A stretch of 64,000 nucleotides of DNA from Taeniopygia guttata (lineage: Eukaryota; Chordata; Aves; Passeriformes; Estrildidae). The stretch spans positions 146,968,501 through 147,032,500 of the forward strand of contig NC_133026.1 of assembly GCF_048771995.1 (NCBI RefSeq). Direction: 5' to 3'. Numbering within the stretch: the first letter of the stretch is position 1; every line of letters begins with the position of its first letter. The notes below the pieces were generated by a model. That model was not told the origin of the DNA. It saw only the letters and a program-made list of their open reading frames with translations, and made no database searches. The translations under genes were made by a program, and so were the position numbers. Below, one piece after another: positions 51,641 to 64,000 of this stretch.

Positions 51641-54600
51641 AATGTTCACCACTGCACCAGCTGCATTGCTCTGCTCTCTGAGAGTGACCCAGCAGCTCCC
51701 AGCTGATCCATCATCCATCTCAAGGCAGAGTTCCATCAATTCTCCCTCCACTCTCATGCAAAGTGCAAAACCTGCTGTGGATCCTTGCTACCCTCCCCTG
51801 TCACTCCTGTTCCTATTTTTTGCCTCACTTGGCCAGGCAGATCCTGTCTCTCTGTAGCCACCTTTGATTCCCAAAGAAGATCCCATTGTCATGGAAGCTA
51901 CATCCTCATTGCTGACCTACAGAATCTGTCCACTCCTTCTCTGGTCCTCCCCACTTAAGGAGAAAACAGAAAACAAAAATCTGGGCTGCATATGCTCAGT
52001 CACAGCCTGTGAAATCATCTGGAAATACCTGCTGTGCTCCAGGTTTCCTTGACTGGATCACTTGAGAGTGGACAATTGCCCAGTGGCTGGACAGGCCTCA
52101 GCACTCTACAACACCCTAGGACTGAGCCCCTGGTCAGCAGAAAACATCTCCAGAGTGCTCAGGCTGAGAGATGGGGGTTACAGCCCCCATGGGGAGCCAC
52201 CTGCTGCTATCAGCACCCTGCTCTGGCTCAGATGCTTCACTGGACAGAGCTCCCAGACCCTCATCCACACCCAGAAGCTGTTCTGGAGCTGCAGGTGGAG
52301 CAGGAGACTTCCTCCAGAGGCCAGGTGTCACAAGTTCCTGAGTTTGCCATCACAGAAATCTTCATTTCCCACTCTGATTAGCTGACTCCCAGCACATCCC
52401 TCAGTACTGTTGGGAGCTCAAGTTTTTTGTGTCTTCAGCATCTTGGAGAAGAACCAGCCACTGTCTCTCTGGACCACTTCTGAACCAGCTTCTGAGCTGT
52501 GTTTAAGGCCTGCAGCTAAATGGGCTTCTCCATAGCACCTGCTGAAAGGGTGCTTGATTTCCCCAACCAGGAGTCAGCTGGAAAAGGAGAAACGCGAAGC
52601 GCACACTGATCAAGAATGGCTGGAAGAAGCTGTTAGAGCCTGCTGGAAGTTATCCTTTCCAGCCAAAGCCAGCATCACAAAAATCCTTGAAGAGCTCCCA
52701 GGAGACTCTGACAGCCCTAGATGTTCCCAGGAGACCTCAAAGGAAAGCACAGAAACTGCTCATCTGCTGGCTGCCTGTTCCAGCTGCACTCACCTCCTGA
52801 ATTTACTGCTGAAAGCATCCTTTTTTATTTGGAAATAGAGAGAATACAACTTTAAGGATAAAAAAGACAAAAACCATCAAGTGAAACCTGCTTAGCTTGT
52901 AGTGGAATAGGGTTGCTAAATCCTATCCCATCTCTGGCCCAGACAGTGAAAATTGACATTTAATCAGAAATACTGCAAATTTCTACATTGCTTTGACATT
53001 ATCCATTTTTCTTGGTGCCTTTATTTTCCTGTGCAACCAACAGCTGTTACAAATATCCGTGTAAAAAATTAAATGGAAATAATTTAATGATTTTTTAAAA
53101 GTGATGTGGGAAACAGAGAAACAATTAAGTTTGCAATGTTGCAATTATTTAAAACCCATCTACCAAAACTCAAACTTCCAAACATTAAGGGGCCATTATG
53201 GCAGATCAATGAGGCATTACATAAACTCTACAAATGAGGTGCTGATTAGAAACTCCACTAGAGAGAACAGTATCTGAACTTCCCATGGAACAGCCGATGT
53301 TTGCAGACAGATGAGTGATTTCTGTTCTATAATGCTGACATCACTAGTCCAGAAACAAAGCATTTGTAGTTGTTCTTCTCCTTCTGTCTTTCGCATTTAT
53401 AAAAGAAAAAGTAATTCCAAGGGTACTGATAACTTACAGCTTCTTTTTCTTATGGTTGATTGACTCAATATCAGCTTCTTTTGTGAAGAGGAGGCTATGG
53501 GGGCTATAATCTCTATAGATTATAGGCCTACCACTCTTCCAAGGGGATTGTAAAGAAATTCAGAAATGCAAGCACACTTTCTCTTTTTTCCAGACAGGAA
53601 CGATCACACATTTAGTTTTCATTTTGCTCTCACAAAATGATTCCAGAGCCAGTGCCTGTGGTAATTTCTGTCCTTTTCAGGATGTCCTGAACACAGATGT
53701 TTGCAGGCACAGAACTACCATTCATCTTCCCAACACATGTACAGTCCTACTCTCCAGAACACTTTTTCTGAAACCTATGGTGCCAACTCTGCCAGACAGG
53801 ATCCCAGACAGGGCAGACAACTGCTCTAACCTGCTATTGTGATTCCTATGTCCTGGCTCCCATGTAACATTTATTTCCATGACCTGATCTGCAAATCCAG
53901 ATGAGGATATAGGGCAGGACAGAGCAGATGGAACAGCACATTATGACCTCCTGGTGTTATTTCTCCTCATATAATGACTGAGTCGAGAAAAAAAAGCTCC
54001 AATGTCAAACTCTCCAAAATGCTAAAGTTGAGATCAAAGTCAGCAAATAAAAATGTCAAGTGAAAGATGTTCCTGTGCATCACAAATAGCAGCACTGTCA
54101 GGCAGTGAGTCCTGTGGGACAGATCTAGCTGTCCATGTTGGGAAGTTGTTAGGACACAAGCTGGAACACTTCATGCTTCATGTATTTAACTGGTCATTTC
54201 CACACTTAATGATTAATACAATGTGCACCGACACAGTGCATGAACGATGCCTGAAATACCAGCCATTACCTCAGCTGGGTTGAGAAAAGACAATTTTGGC
54301 TTGCTTGGAAGAGATTAATTGTCTATTATACACTCCCAGGCAGATCTGCTGGCCCAAATGCTATGGGAAGAAGACCGACAGACCTCCAGTGAGTCTTTTG
54401 AGCTCTGACTCCATCATAAAATGTCTTTTATTTACCACCACCTTTCACCAAAACCTCCTCAAATCTTCTGTGTAAAAAAAAATACCAAAAGTCCTTTGGG
54501 TTTCTTAACAGCAACCTCAGTCCTGATAACAACCCTGAATGAGAGAGAGCTGTTTGATCTTTCTTTCGTTTCACTATTTGACAAGGTTGGCTTCTGCCTG

Positions 54601-54964
54601 GTAAGTGACAGCAGCAGCACTGTGAATGCCATTCATCAATTTCCTCTTTTGGAAAGAAGCTCAGGCCAATTGCTGAGTGATGGTCAAGGCTTGTATGGGC
54701 ACCATCTGTCCACAGGCACATCCCCGAGGCAGATCTCTGTTGTCATAAATTCCTCACCGACAGCTGAACACGTCCAGAGCTTTCTGACCCACCTTACTCC
54801 TTCCATTTACAGAGGGGAAATCAGAAGTCTCGTTATGTTGAACCACTCAGAATAGGCAGATTTTTTGTGCCCATCTGAGCCAAACTCTCTGGGGTTTCGA
54901 GAGACTGACAGCATTCATCTGCTTCACCTCAGAGATCCTACTACAAAAAAATATCTCATGAGGT

Positions 54965-55205
54965 TTCCACCTGGATTTGGGACTCTGTATTATGTATCAC
55001 TTGTCTTTTCTACATTGTATTCCTCTCTCATTTTCATTGTTCTAATTATTCCTGGTTTTGTTGGTGGGATTGATATTTTTATTATCATATTTCACTTTAT
55101 TTCAATTATTAAACTGCTTTTATCTCAACCCATCGATCTTACCTTTCCCTGCTCTCCTCCCCATCCCCCTGTGGAGTGGGGAGTGAGCTACACAGTTAAA
55201 CTGCA
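54965..55205 (+). mobile_element. ERVK-like LTR fragment
   Basis: The stretch 'tttttattatcatatttcactttatttcaattattaaactgcttttatctcaacccatcgatcttacctttccctgctctcctccccatccccctgtggagtggggagtgagc' matches the 3' portion of LTRs that recur in chicken and songbird genomes (polyadenylation region plus the 'ctcctccccatccc' block). The usual end 'gctgggttaaaccacaaca' is replaced by a diverged 'cacagttaaactgcaacag'. No gag, pol or env remnant is seen nearby, so it is a degraded solo LTR or fragment. The upstream limit is uncertain. Confidence 0.65.
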
Positions 55206-55303
55206 ACAGAGATAACAACAGTACTTTGCTCATATTCTTTAAGACTCAGAGTATTAGTCAGCTAAAACCCATTAGAAAACCACCCACAAACTTCCAATTC
55301 TTT

Positions 55304-55338
55304 TTTCTTTCTTTTTTTTTTTTTTATTTTTTTATTGA
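55304..55338. repeat. Pyrimidine/T-rich tract
   Basis: An uneven tract of mainly T with a few C and A (ttttttctttctttttttttttttttatttttttatt), of the microsatellite or poly-T type. Confidence 0.75.
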
Positions 55339-58300
55339 GAGGCTAAAATCATCTTTGTCAGAGATATGCAAGAGAATTGTGTAATGCATGTTTTATTCTG
55401 GTTTTCTTAGCTTTTCATACACTTCTGAGCTCAAGCATCCCCATTTTCTCTATTCTTTGTCTCCTATTTGCACAAGTTTTTTATTCACCCATGAAATTCG
55501 TTAGACATTATTGAAGACAACTCAAAGCACAACACACACCAACTAACAAATGGGGAAAAAACCCAAACAAGGATGAGTGAGCATAATGGCTCATATGGGA
55601 CAATTAAAACATGTCTATAATTATTATTAGTGCTGAAATTTTACAGCATGACAATGAGTTAAAACCAACATACAACTAAAAAAAGCAAAGCCATGCAAAA
55701 CCACCTTGACAACAAGCAACCATATGAAAAAGATAAAGAGCAACAGTGAATGAGTTCTGTTAAATATATTCATGGGCTTCACCATTATCAGCTAAACAAA
55801 ATCCCATTTGCAATAGAAGACCTTTCTTTCTGCAGTTCATTTTACTTCTGTTTTACAAGTTTCTGACTGAACACAGGATTTTCCCATTGTGTATTACTCA
55901 ATCCTTGCCCAAAAATATGCATGGGCACTGGGGAAAGCACCATTACTTCCTATTTTCTCCTTATGTTTTTTCCCCTAAATTTTACCTTGAAGTTAACCAG
56001 ATTCTCATGTTCCTCCACAGCTATTAAATTAGGAAATCAGAGCTAAGCAATGTGCACACTTCCATGCTTTTGGGTCTCCAGCTGTTTCAACAACCTTTTT
56101 TTGTTAAACTATACAAGAACTTCCTTCCATTCCTAAATTCAGGGCTTTATTCAGAATAATCTGCTCCCAGTAGCTAATTTAGGAATCACAACTGCTCTTC
56201 TGCATTGACAACACAGCCAGCCTGGTCTGGCAGCACTGGATTGTAGGTGGCCTGAATCACTGATCACTTTCCCAAATTCAGATGCTAAAGATAGACTCCT
56301 ATAGAATAACAGTCTGAATATGGCCCCACATCTCTGCCAGCTTTTCTCCTATGATTTGTGTTTGCCCAGCCCTGAACCTCTCAACATCTCGTCAAGGATG
56401 CTGCAAGAAACATTCATCACTTCTGTGTCTCTTTCCTGCAACTTGCACCACAACCATGTCTCTGCTTCTATCCCTCCTTCTTAATGCTTCCCTTGATTTA
56501 AATGATACAATCCCCATTTGCAAAAAAATTTGTAGATCCTGTTCATATTCTATTTAATACAATTTACAGACTGCTGCTCAGAATGGGGCTGCTGCTGCAC
56601 AAAGCATTACTGACCACGTAATCCAAATGCCCTCCCAACAGGACAGAAATGCTCTCTCATTCAAGCCATCATCTCTATTTGCCTAAGACTTTTTTTTTTC
56701 CCTTTAGCATGTCTTCAAACTTTTCTGATTTAGTTGAGCTGACTACTATTTCATCTGCTTTCTATTTGCCAGGCTTTGTTGCAGTCAAAGCAAACACAGT
56801 CAGGTGACTGACATGAAATTTGGTCTGAAATACAAATGGCTGTGAGAATTTTAGTGCTTGATTCTGCCAGTCTTCATTCTAAGAAGAAATCCTGATTTAT
56901 AAAAAAGGTCACCTTTGAATGAGCAGCAGCAGTGTTGATAAAAATCTGCAGGACTGAGCCTTATAAATGCAATTTTTTGCAGGTTATTTAGAGAGAACAA
57001 AACAAGCAGACAATCAGATTTAGACATCTGTTTTAAAGACAACTCTGCAAATTGTCTGGAGACAAAAATAGATTATTAGCAGGAAATGGAGTTTTCTTAA
57101 TATTGAATTTGATCCTGCCCTACTGAAAATCAATGGAATTTTGTCACAGATCTTCATGTGAAAGGGACTTAACAAGCAACATATACAAAAGCAGAATTAC
57201 AGGAACTGTCAAGGAGAAAGCCCAGTTAGGATAAACCTTCGATTTCAATATAAAAGTGTTCCTGCTTGAGAATGAAAGAGAAACATGGGAAGAGATAAAT
57301 GTCTGATTTGAGTGGAATTGCTGAATGCAGTAGTGGAACCACTCAGCTTTCTGCATAATCCATGAAGTATAAAAACTGAGGGAAAGGAAAGAAAATCCAA
57401 AATACTTAGGTCCACAAGAGTGCAGTTCCATGCAGAAGTGTTCAGAGGGAAGCACTGGTGCTTCCCTTAGTGAAGCTATTTTCATTTTTGTATCTTCAAA
57501 CAAAAATATCAGAATATTTTACCAATGCCAATTAACCCAGAATCTTTCTTGGACACACATCCTTATTATACCAATTTTTACAGACTACAATGACACAGAG
57601 TTTGACTCATTAAAGGCCAGAAAATGAGTCAGCAAATGAAAAGAACCCCAAAGCCCAGTCATCCATTGTCTGTGATAACCACTGAAAAACCTCTCTCTTC
57701 GTCACTACTCAGCCTTGGGAATAAAGTCACTTATCTGAGAAATAAAACTATTCCTTACTTGATGTTTGCCTTTCTTTTTAAGTTTGTTTTCTGCTATGAT
57801 TGCCTCCCAACATTTCCCAGCCTTGCACACAGACTGATGCACTTAATTTTGACAGATACAAAATCCGTCTTAAATCTGCTGCAGTGTTTATACTGGGATG
57901 CATAAAAATGACTTTGTGAAACAGACTCTTGGAATAGAAAATGAGATTAAAAATATTTTGCACAAGAAGACTTCTCTAGGCTATGAGAGAATAAGGGTAT
58001 ACAAACCTTATTCTCCTTCTCCAGATTGCCTAAAGGGGCCCCTACAGCAGAACTACTATCTTTAATATTGTTTTTGCTTTTCAGCATGTATTTTATTTTC
58101 TTCTCTCTGCTAACAATACCCTTAGCCTCTTAATAGCTCCCGAGTTCACCTCCTAAAAAGATATTCTAGGATGAGCCTCGTCAGTATTAGATTTGCAAAG
58201 GTTTAGAAACAGCTTGGGTTCTCTCTGCTAACAAACACTTAGTGATAAATGCCTTCTAAAGGAGTGTATTGCACAAGTGATTTGGTCAGTGTATGAACCA

Positions 58301-58483
58301 GTTTGCTTTACAAGCATGAACTTCCCTGGCCTGCCAGTATTACTGCAAAATAGAATCATTTTCCTAAATGGTTTCATTAAAGGGACATTGTGAGGCTGAG
58401 TAGGAGCTATTGAATGAAAATGGACAGAGTGCATTCTTAGTCATGCCAAACCGGTTTGTGGCATCAGTCACAGAGGTTTCACT

Positions 58484-58525
58484 AAAAAAAAAAAAAAGAA
58501 AGAAGAAGGAAAAAAAAAAAAAAAG
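58484..58525. repeat. Pure purine tract, 42 nt
   Basis: A-runs broken only by G (A14, gaaagaagaagg, A16, ag), with no pyrimidine over 42 positions. It could be an old poly-A tail or a microsatellite, but no recognisable retrosequence body adjoins it. Confidence 0.8.
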
Positions 58526-60027
58526 TCTCCGTTGCTTTATTTGGAATTGAACTCATTTGCAATAATTCTGAAAGACTCACTGCCACTGTGGCCACAGAGC
58601 CCTCATCAGCCATCATCGAGCCAATCTGTCAGAAGAACCCAGGATGAGGTATTGTCTGACAATGCCAAGACTTTCATTTGTTGTGGAAAATCATAATCTT
58701 CCCTTTGCTTCAAACAATTCCAATTCAATTGCCCCCCACCTTATTCAACCAATACAAAGCCATGATGGGAATATCAAGAAGGAAGAGCAAGCCACATGGA
58801 GCAACCACAGCCTCTCCTCGAAGGGGTGTCACTCTGAGCAGCAACAAATTCTGCATTTTAATGAAAACCAGGAAGATGAGGGCCAGGAGAGCATCATGTG
58901 AGACAGCTGTTGCTATTTTTAATGTACGGCGACGCTGGAGCACAGACTGTGCCTCCCATGCTTTGGGATTTTTCAACTTTCTCTGGAAGATGGGAGGATG
59001 GGATATCCTGAAGGAACTCCACCTACACAGTAATTTAACATGGCCCATGGGCATGGGCACCAGGATTTTTCTTGCTTCTTTTTCTGCCTGAAGCCCACAT
59101 TTGAATTTCTGGAAGACTGAAACATATATCCCTAACATCTTCAGGCTGGTAATACTGTAGTTGAGTGACACTTAGTGGGCTGTGACAAAAAGAGTTGATG
59201 ATCTGTCCTTCATTTCTGCTGAATCTCTGTGTGCACTTCCACATAGGAGGGTTTTCTGGTCAGGTACAACACACTTTTACCTAACCTGTCCCATAAAACA
59301 TGTGCAATTGCAAAACCTTCCACATAAAAGCCATATAAACAAACACAACCATTCTCATCAATAGGATTCATCTCCTCAGACTGCAGCCAGGCAAAAGCAA
59401 GATCCTCTCTAAGTTCATGGAGATAAATACACTTCCAAACGTATTTCCACTCCATCTGTCCTGGGCAGCTCTTGTAGGTTGGGAAGAACTGGCCTGGGAC
59501 TGTGTATCTCACTCCACTGACAGTGGACAGAGCCTGGACTTTCAGACATTTCAAATTAAAGGAGATTAATATCTATAACTATACCTATACTTCACAAGTG
59601 AGATAATTATGCACAAACTCCTACAGTCACAACCTTGACAGTAATTCAGTAGTCTGCCTTTTTATTGTTGTCAATATTTTGAAGGTGTTTTTCTAATGCC
59701 AAATCCATTTTCAGATAGCATGGGCATAAGAACAGTTGAGAAATATGAAGGTGTCACAAGTGTAGGTGGGGTTTCTGTAATTCATCTTGCTTCATATCCA
59801 CTGTAAAGATAAATATCAGTGCATGGCAATACACTTCGAATTTGTTTATCTTGCTGGTGATTCATGGCTTATTGGTCATTAAAGGGAAATCAGTGACATG
59901 AAGTTATATTTCTGTTTAAGCAGCAAGCAATGCCAAAACATAATGAGGACAAGCAGATATAAACTTTCAATGGTTTAGGGAAAATACATGATTTAGCAAA
60001 TGTGTGGTGCTATGCACAACCTCCTAT

Positions 60028-60080
60028 AAAATAAAAGGAAGAAGAAAAAGAAACAAGAAAAGTGAAAGAAAGAAAAAAAG
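60028..60080. repeat. GAAA-rich purine stretch
   Basis: ataaaaggaagaagaaaaagaaacaagaaaagtgaaagaaagaaaaaaag has four pyrimidine interruptions. Low complexity. Confidence 0.7.
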
Positions 60081-61306
60081 CTGCCTTATTTCCCTGGACT
60101 CTCACCCACCTTTCCTTCCAGCTTGCTCTACATTACAGATCCCACATGCATCTCTGTCAAGACAGCCTATGTGGGCTCACTGAAAGCTTCTGTCACCCAA
60201 GCTGGAGCCTGAAACAAAACTGAGAGACAAATAAATCATGCTACAAAAAACTCACACACCACATAGTGGGCTCTTTTTTCTTTCCTCTTTTGATTTCCCA
60301 GTGCCTTTTTTTGGTCTTATGTGATGCATCTTGCAAAGGCATTTGGCAGATCAACAAAGCTCTTGCACCAAGACAATTAATCCTCATCATCCTTACTGTG
60401 ACTTGTGCTAGCCAACTAAATCTAAGATCATTTTCTTTGTGAAATGGGATCAGATCAAAACCCTGATATCAGAAAGCAACTGAACTTTCCAGAAGTTCAC
60501 CAGAGTGAATTTTCTTGATATTAAGAGTTTCAGAATATGACCTCAAATATTTATTGATGGAACCTATTCATTCCATAGATTGATTGAACCTTCCAAGTAC
60601 TGTGGGATGGCTTTTTTTTAGACTTAATTCTGGTGTTACCTGCAATAATAATATATTTGTGCAACAGCTGTACATCTGTGTAGTTAATGAATTAACAGAG
60701 CTGAATCAGACCAGTCATTCACTGTGTCTGCTTGTCTAGATACTGAATTTGATAATAGACTATGCTCTTAGCAACAGGATGAGTATTTCAGAATGGATAT
60801 GTTATGGGAAAAAAAAAAACCCTAAATGAGATGACTACTGACTACAGCAGAGTCAGGGATGGGAGAAGGACTGATCCTTGGAGAGGGCTTTAACTGAGCT
60901 AAGCAGGAAGCTTTAGACACACACAGGGTATATTCATAAAGAATAAAACAAAAACAAATTGGCATATCCTACCCAGTGTTTCACTCCTGTTCTTAACAGA
61001 TAATGATCAGTGCTAAAAATACATCAGAAAAAAAGCAGTCTGGGTACCCAAAGGTTTCTTACTTCCACAGAAAACCTTTCAGAGAGACCTCTTTGCTGTG
61101 ATGACAATCATCTCTATGCAGGATTTAAATCTCCAGCATTTTTAAGAGAACAGTCTTAACCAATCTTAACAATCTCAAATGTTCTCCTCCCATCCAAATC
61201 ATAACTACCATGGCAAAACCAAAATTCATCTCTGGGCAAATATTCAAACCATTTTGCTGCAGTATTTTATGGGGGGTTGTTTGTTGGGTTTTGTTTGTTT
61301 GTTTTT

Positions 61307-61915
61307 GTCGGAATCTGTGGGAATTGGTGATTCCGAGATTAAAGTCTCTGTCTTTCTGCCCCGTTGCCAAAGAAGAAGCCATAATTCGTCTGTGCTGGTT
61401 TCAAGGTTGTTTATTCTGTTTATCTCTAACATGTTCTGCTGCCCTGCCGCAGCTCTGTCCTGCAGGGCAGCGTGTGGGGTTCTGCCCTCATTGGGATGTT
61501 ACAAACATTATATACCAGAAACTACCTGTGCTATATTTACAATAATGTGCCAATATCTATCATCTACATTAAACAGCGTGTCCCCAGCCTAAACCAACAG
61601 AAAAATGCCAACACTACAGTGAAACATGGAGGGCATGAAGAAGGAGGAAAAGGATATGACACACCCAATTTCCTCCATCTTGTCCCCTCTGAACCCCTAA
61701 TCTAGAAACCTAAAATTTTACTTTTGCACCCGTGCCACACTTAATTATTACTCATATCAAACACTCAGAGCTTGTAATTCATCGTGTAAGATTGAAAACT
61801 CTTTTCCATGGACAGAGATCACAGACAGTGTCTCTGGGGGCTCTGTACAGGGGGGTTCCTGACCCCTGCCAGGGTCCCAGGCCTGCCAGGGCAGCCAGAG
61901 GGGAAGCCCTGGATT
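61307..61915 (-). mobile_element. ERVL-like solo LTR
   Basis: About 600 bp matching, from memory, a common songbird endogenous retrovirus LTR read in reverse. Blocks include 'gttgccaaagaagaagccataattcgtctgtgctggtttcaaggttgtttattctg', 'gcagggcagcgtgtggggttctgccctca', 'ttatataccagaaactacctgtgctatatttacaataatgtgccaatatctatc', 'aaaatgccaacactacagtgaaacatgg' and 'gacccctgccagggtcccaggcctgcc'. On the minus strand the first block carries AATAAA, as expected near an LTR polyadenylation site. No internal viral sequence follows on either side, so this is a solo LTR. Ends are approximate, and the plus-side start near 'tgtcggaatc' with its ggaatc/gattcc pair looks like one terminus. Confidence 0.68.
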
Positions 61916-62835
61916 TTTTTTGGTGGTGGTTTCCTATTTTTCTTCCTCTGTACTTCAAATGAGTTGCCCGAGAGGCTGTTCAGAGCAGAGTACCACACTC
62001 CTTACTCCAAGTCCTGTGCTCTCAAATTTCAGATGTAATTACTCCACTCTGACCCCTGGAAGTGAAAGGAGTTGGGCAGAAAAATCTCAGTGAAAAACAA
62101 CTCAGAAGTGGGTGATATTTACAGGCAAACAGTAATTTGCCAAACCTGTGGTTGGGAGGCAATCTCACACATTGCTTTCCAGGATCCAAGGGCCTCTGTA
62201 CCATGTTTTATGCAACTGCAGCTGAAAGCCTTTTGCACAGTGTGAACTGCCCAATTTAGTGCAAATAAGTTAGTTTGCCTTCTATATCGATACCTGCCAA
62301 TGTTTTAGCATAAAAAGAAATGAGGATATTAAGGCTATTTCTTTTTCAGACAGCATCTGGTTGGCTATTGTGAAAATGCTAGGGTAGTTGTTCACATCCA
62401 TTTTCCATTTAGCCTAAATTAGCCTTTTAAATTTAAAAATACCCTAGATTTCCCTAGTTTATAGTTTTTGCCTTTGATACTATTTCTGAACTGATGGAAA
62501 CTTCAATCAGAATGTTCTTAACCTCTGACAAATTGAATACTGGGCAAATATATTAAGCAGAACACAAAAACTAAATAGATTTTTGGAAGGGTTGCAAAAG
62601 ACATGAAGCAAACTAGAATAAAAGATAGTTGGAAAAAAAAAAAAGATTGATTTGTAAGACTGAGATCTGATTTAGGCCCAGCACTCATTGAGAAAGAGTG
62701 TCTTGTGTTATAACAAAAAAAGAGGTAATGATTAATGTTAAAATAATAGTTTCCATTTCAATTTGTGTGGGTACAAGTAAGTTTAAAAAATGTTATGCCT
62801 TCACAGTGGTAAATTAGTGTATTTTGCCCACACAC

Positions 62836-62852
62836 TTTTTTTTTTTTTTTTT
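62836..62852. repeat. T17 tract
   Basis: Seventeen consecutive T residues after 'cccacacac'. No associated retrosequence is visible on either side. Confidence 0.85.
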
Positions 62853-64000
62853 AAGACAAAGTTATAAAAACCACAATTTACCTTTTGCAATGCCTAGTCA
62901 CCAAGCCAGGTGCAAAGTTTTAAGGCTCAGGATTCTCAGCCTCGTGTTCAGACCCAAGAATTAAATGACATCATCTCTTCTTTCATTTTCTGAACCCAAA
63001 TTCAAAAATACCTTCTACCTCAGGGTGCCTGTTTCATACAGTCACAGATATAACATTTTTACAGGTTACCTGCTTTTAAATCCTCACTCTGGCTGAGACA
63101 GGGCTACAAAATCGAGCTGATCCAGATAATAATTATTGATAATCAGAGAGTTTCCTGCTTTCAGATGGGATGGAAGAACAGCAGTGACAGCCTGTGCCAT
63201 GGCACTTCACTGTCTGTCTTTCCATTTGTGATCTGAATCTGTGCGTAATGCATGTGATTCAAAGATAATGGAAAATCTGGCTTCAGTGCAAGATGATTGA
63301 AAATATGGAATTTATTTTTCCAAAAATATTTCAAAGAGATGAAACCCACGGGGGTGAGCCCTCAGATCTAGCCAATATTTCCATTGAGAATTTAAGTTTG
63401 AGGAGAAGAATAATCTAAAAAAATAAAGGTAAATTAATTCAACTTAGAAGATGCTACTGATGATTTGGAGCAAACAATAAAACTCAACAGGATTTTGATG
63501 ACAGCCCAAAAAATCAGCAAAACGCAATTCACTGAAGAGGAGGACAAAATACTAACATACAAATCTTTGAGAGATTTGTGAGATAATGCAAATGTAAATA
63601 TCTAGCTGCTAAAAAAAGAAACTACCCAAAAACCTGGCTTGGGGACCAGCAGCTCTGGTCCAGACTGGGTAACCAGGCACAAGTGGCTTGTAAAGGAAAA
63701 CACCAGAGGTTCCTCTGGGCTGTGCTGGGACAGCATCACTCCATGCCAGGCAGTGCTGTTGGAGCTCCAGCACCAGCCCAGCTTTGGGTTTGGCCATCAC
63801 TGCGAGACTCAGCAGAGGTCAGTGGGAGAAGAGGTCAGAAATATGTTAGGAGAGGTAAGAGGCTTTCCCTTCACTAAGAGGGAGTGTGTTTAGTTATGCT
63901 AGTGAACAGGGAGAAGCTGTGAGGGGGAAGCCAGCTCCTACCAGAAAGGCTTTTAAATAGGATGGGAATGCAGACCACAACAGGATTCAAATGTCTAGTG

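Larger units (their letters stand above)
22641..64000 (-). other. TRAPPC9: Inferred TRAPPC9 upstream intron, running off the window
   Basis: Upstream of the penultimate exon, in the sense of transcription, I find no segment that encodes recognisable TRAPPC9 protein between plausible splice sites. The remaining 41 kb is therefore read as a single large intron that continues past the window end. Very large introns near the 3' end are known for mammalian TRAPPC9. Short exons with weak protein signal could have been missed by eye. The separate repeats inside it are listed individually, and between them I see only unassigned AT-rich sequence. Confidence 0.65.

Noticed and set aside
52034..52385. 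Two overlapping plus-strand frames of 107-115 codons
   Set aside because: Composition is moderately coding-like, but there is no domain, no splice context and no frame preference between the two. Probably chance in GC-richer sequence.
1..64000. CRISPR arrays, operons, tRNA and rRNA genes
   Set aside because: None seen. The repeat content, intron-exon structure and CR1/LTR elements indicate animal nuclear DNA, and no cloverleaf-type tRNA gene was recognised by eye.

Overview
The window is vertebrate nuclear DNA, almost certainly from a bird and probably a songbird. The main evidence is a scatter of CR1 LINE 3' ends of the avian type, with the recurring block around 'ttctttactgtgagggtggtgaggc' and short 'attctgtgattctg' tails. 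There are also two LTR fragments that resemble passerine endogenous retroviruses. Nothing prokaryotic is present. The window holds no complete gene, and almost all open reading frames of 60-300 codons are chance or repeat-derived.

The only gene I recognise is the 3' end of TRAPPC9 (NIBP, TRAPP II subunit Trs120 homologue) on the minus strand. Its last coding exon is at 15176-15355 (59 codons plus TAA) and the preceding exon is at 22417-22640 (224 nt). They are separated by a 7,061-nt intron with consensus GT/AG borders and join in phase 0. A candidate 3' UTR runs down to about 14460. Everything above 22640 is read as one very large upstream intron of TRAPPC9, at least 41 kb, because I found no further TRAPPC9 exon there. 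Below about 14.4 kb the DNA is read as intergenic sequence downstream of the gene.

Layout: (1) 1-14.4 kb is intergenic. It contains a 680-bp pentanucleotide array (5166-5845) growing from a CR1 tail, a perfect 15-bp inverted repeat (6716-6753), a degenerate AATCA-rich array (2740-2940) and several CR1 copies. (2) 14.4-22.7 kb is the TRAPPC9 3' end, with a CR1 copy and a GC-richer stretch in its last intron. (3) 22.7-64 kb is intronic. It is mostly AT-rich single-copy-looking sequence carrying CR1 fragments, an ancient CR1, two MIR-like SINE relics, a GATA-type microsatellite, A/T tracts, an ERVK-like LTR piece (about 54.97-55.2 kb) and an ERVL-like solo LTR (about 61.3-61.9 kb).

I see no undescribed multi-gene system. 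The most unusual object is the two-phase pentanucleotide polypurine/polypyrimidine tract. The most useful unexplained items are an exon-like 108-nt segment at 49863-49970 and a few conserved-looking noncoding stretches.
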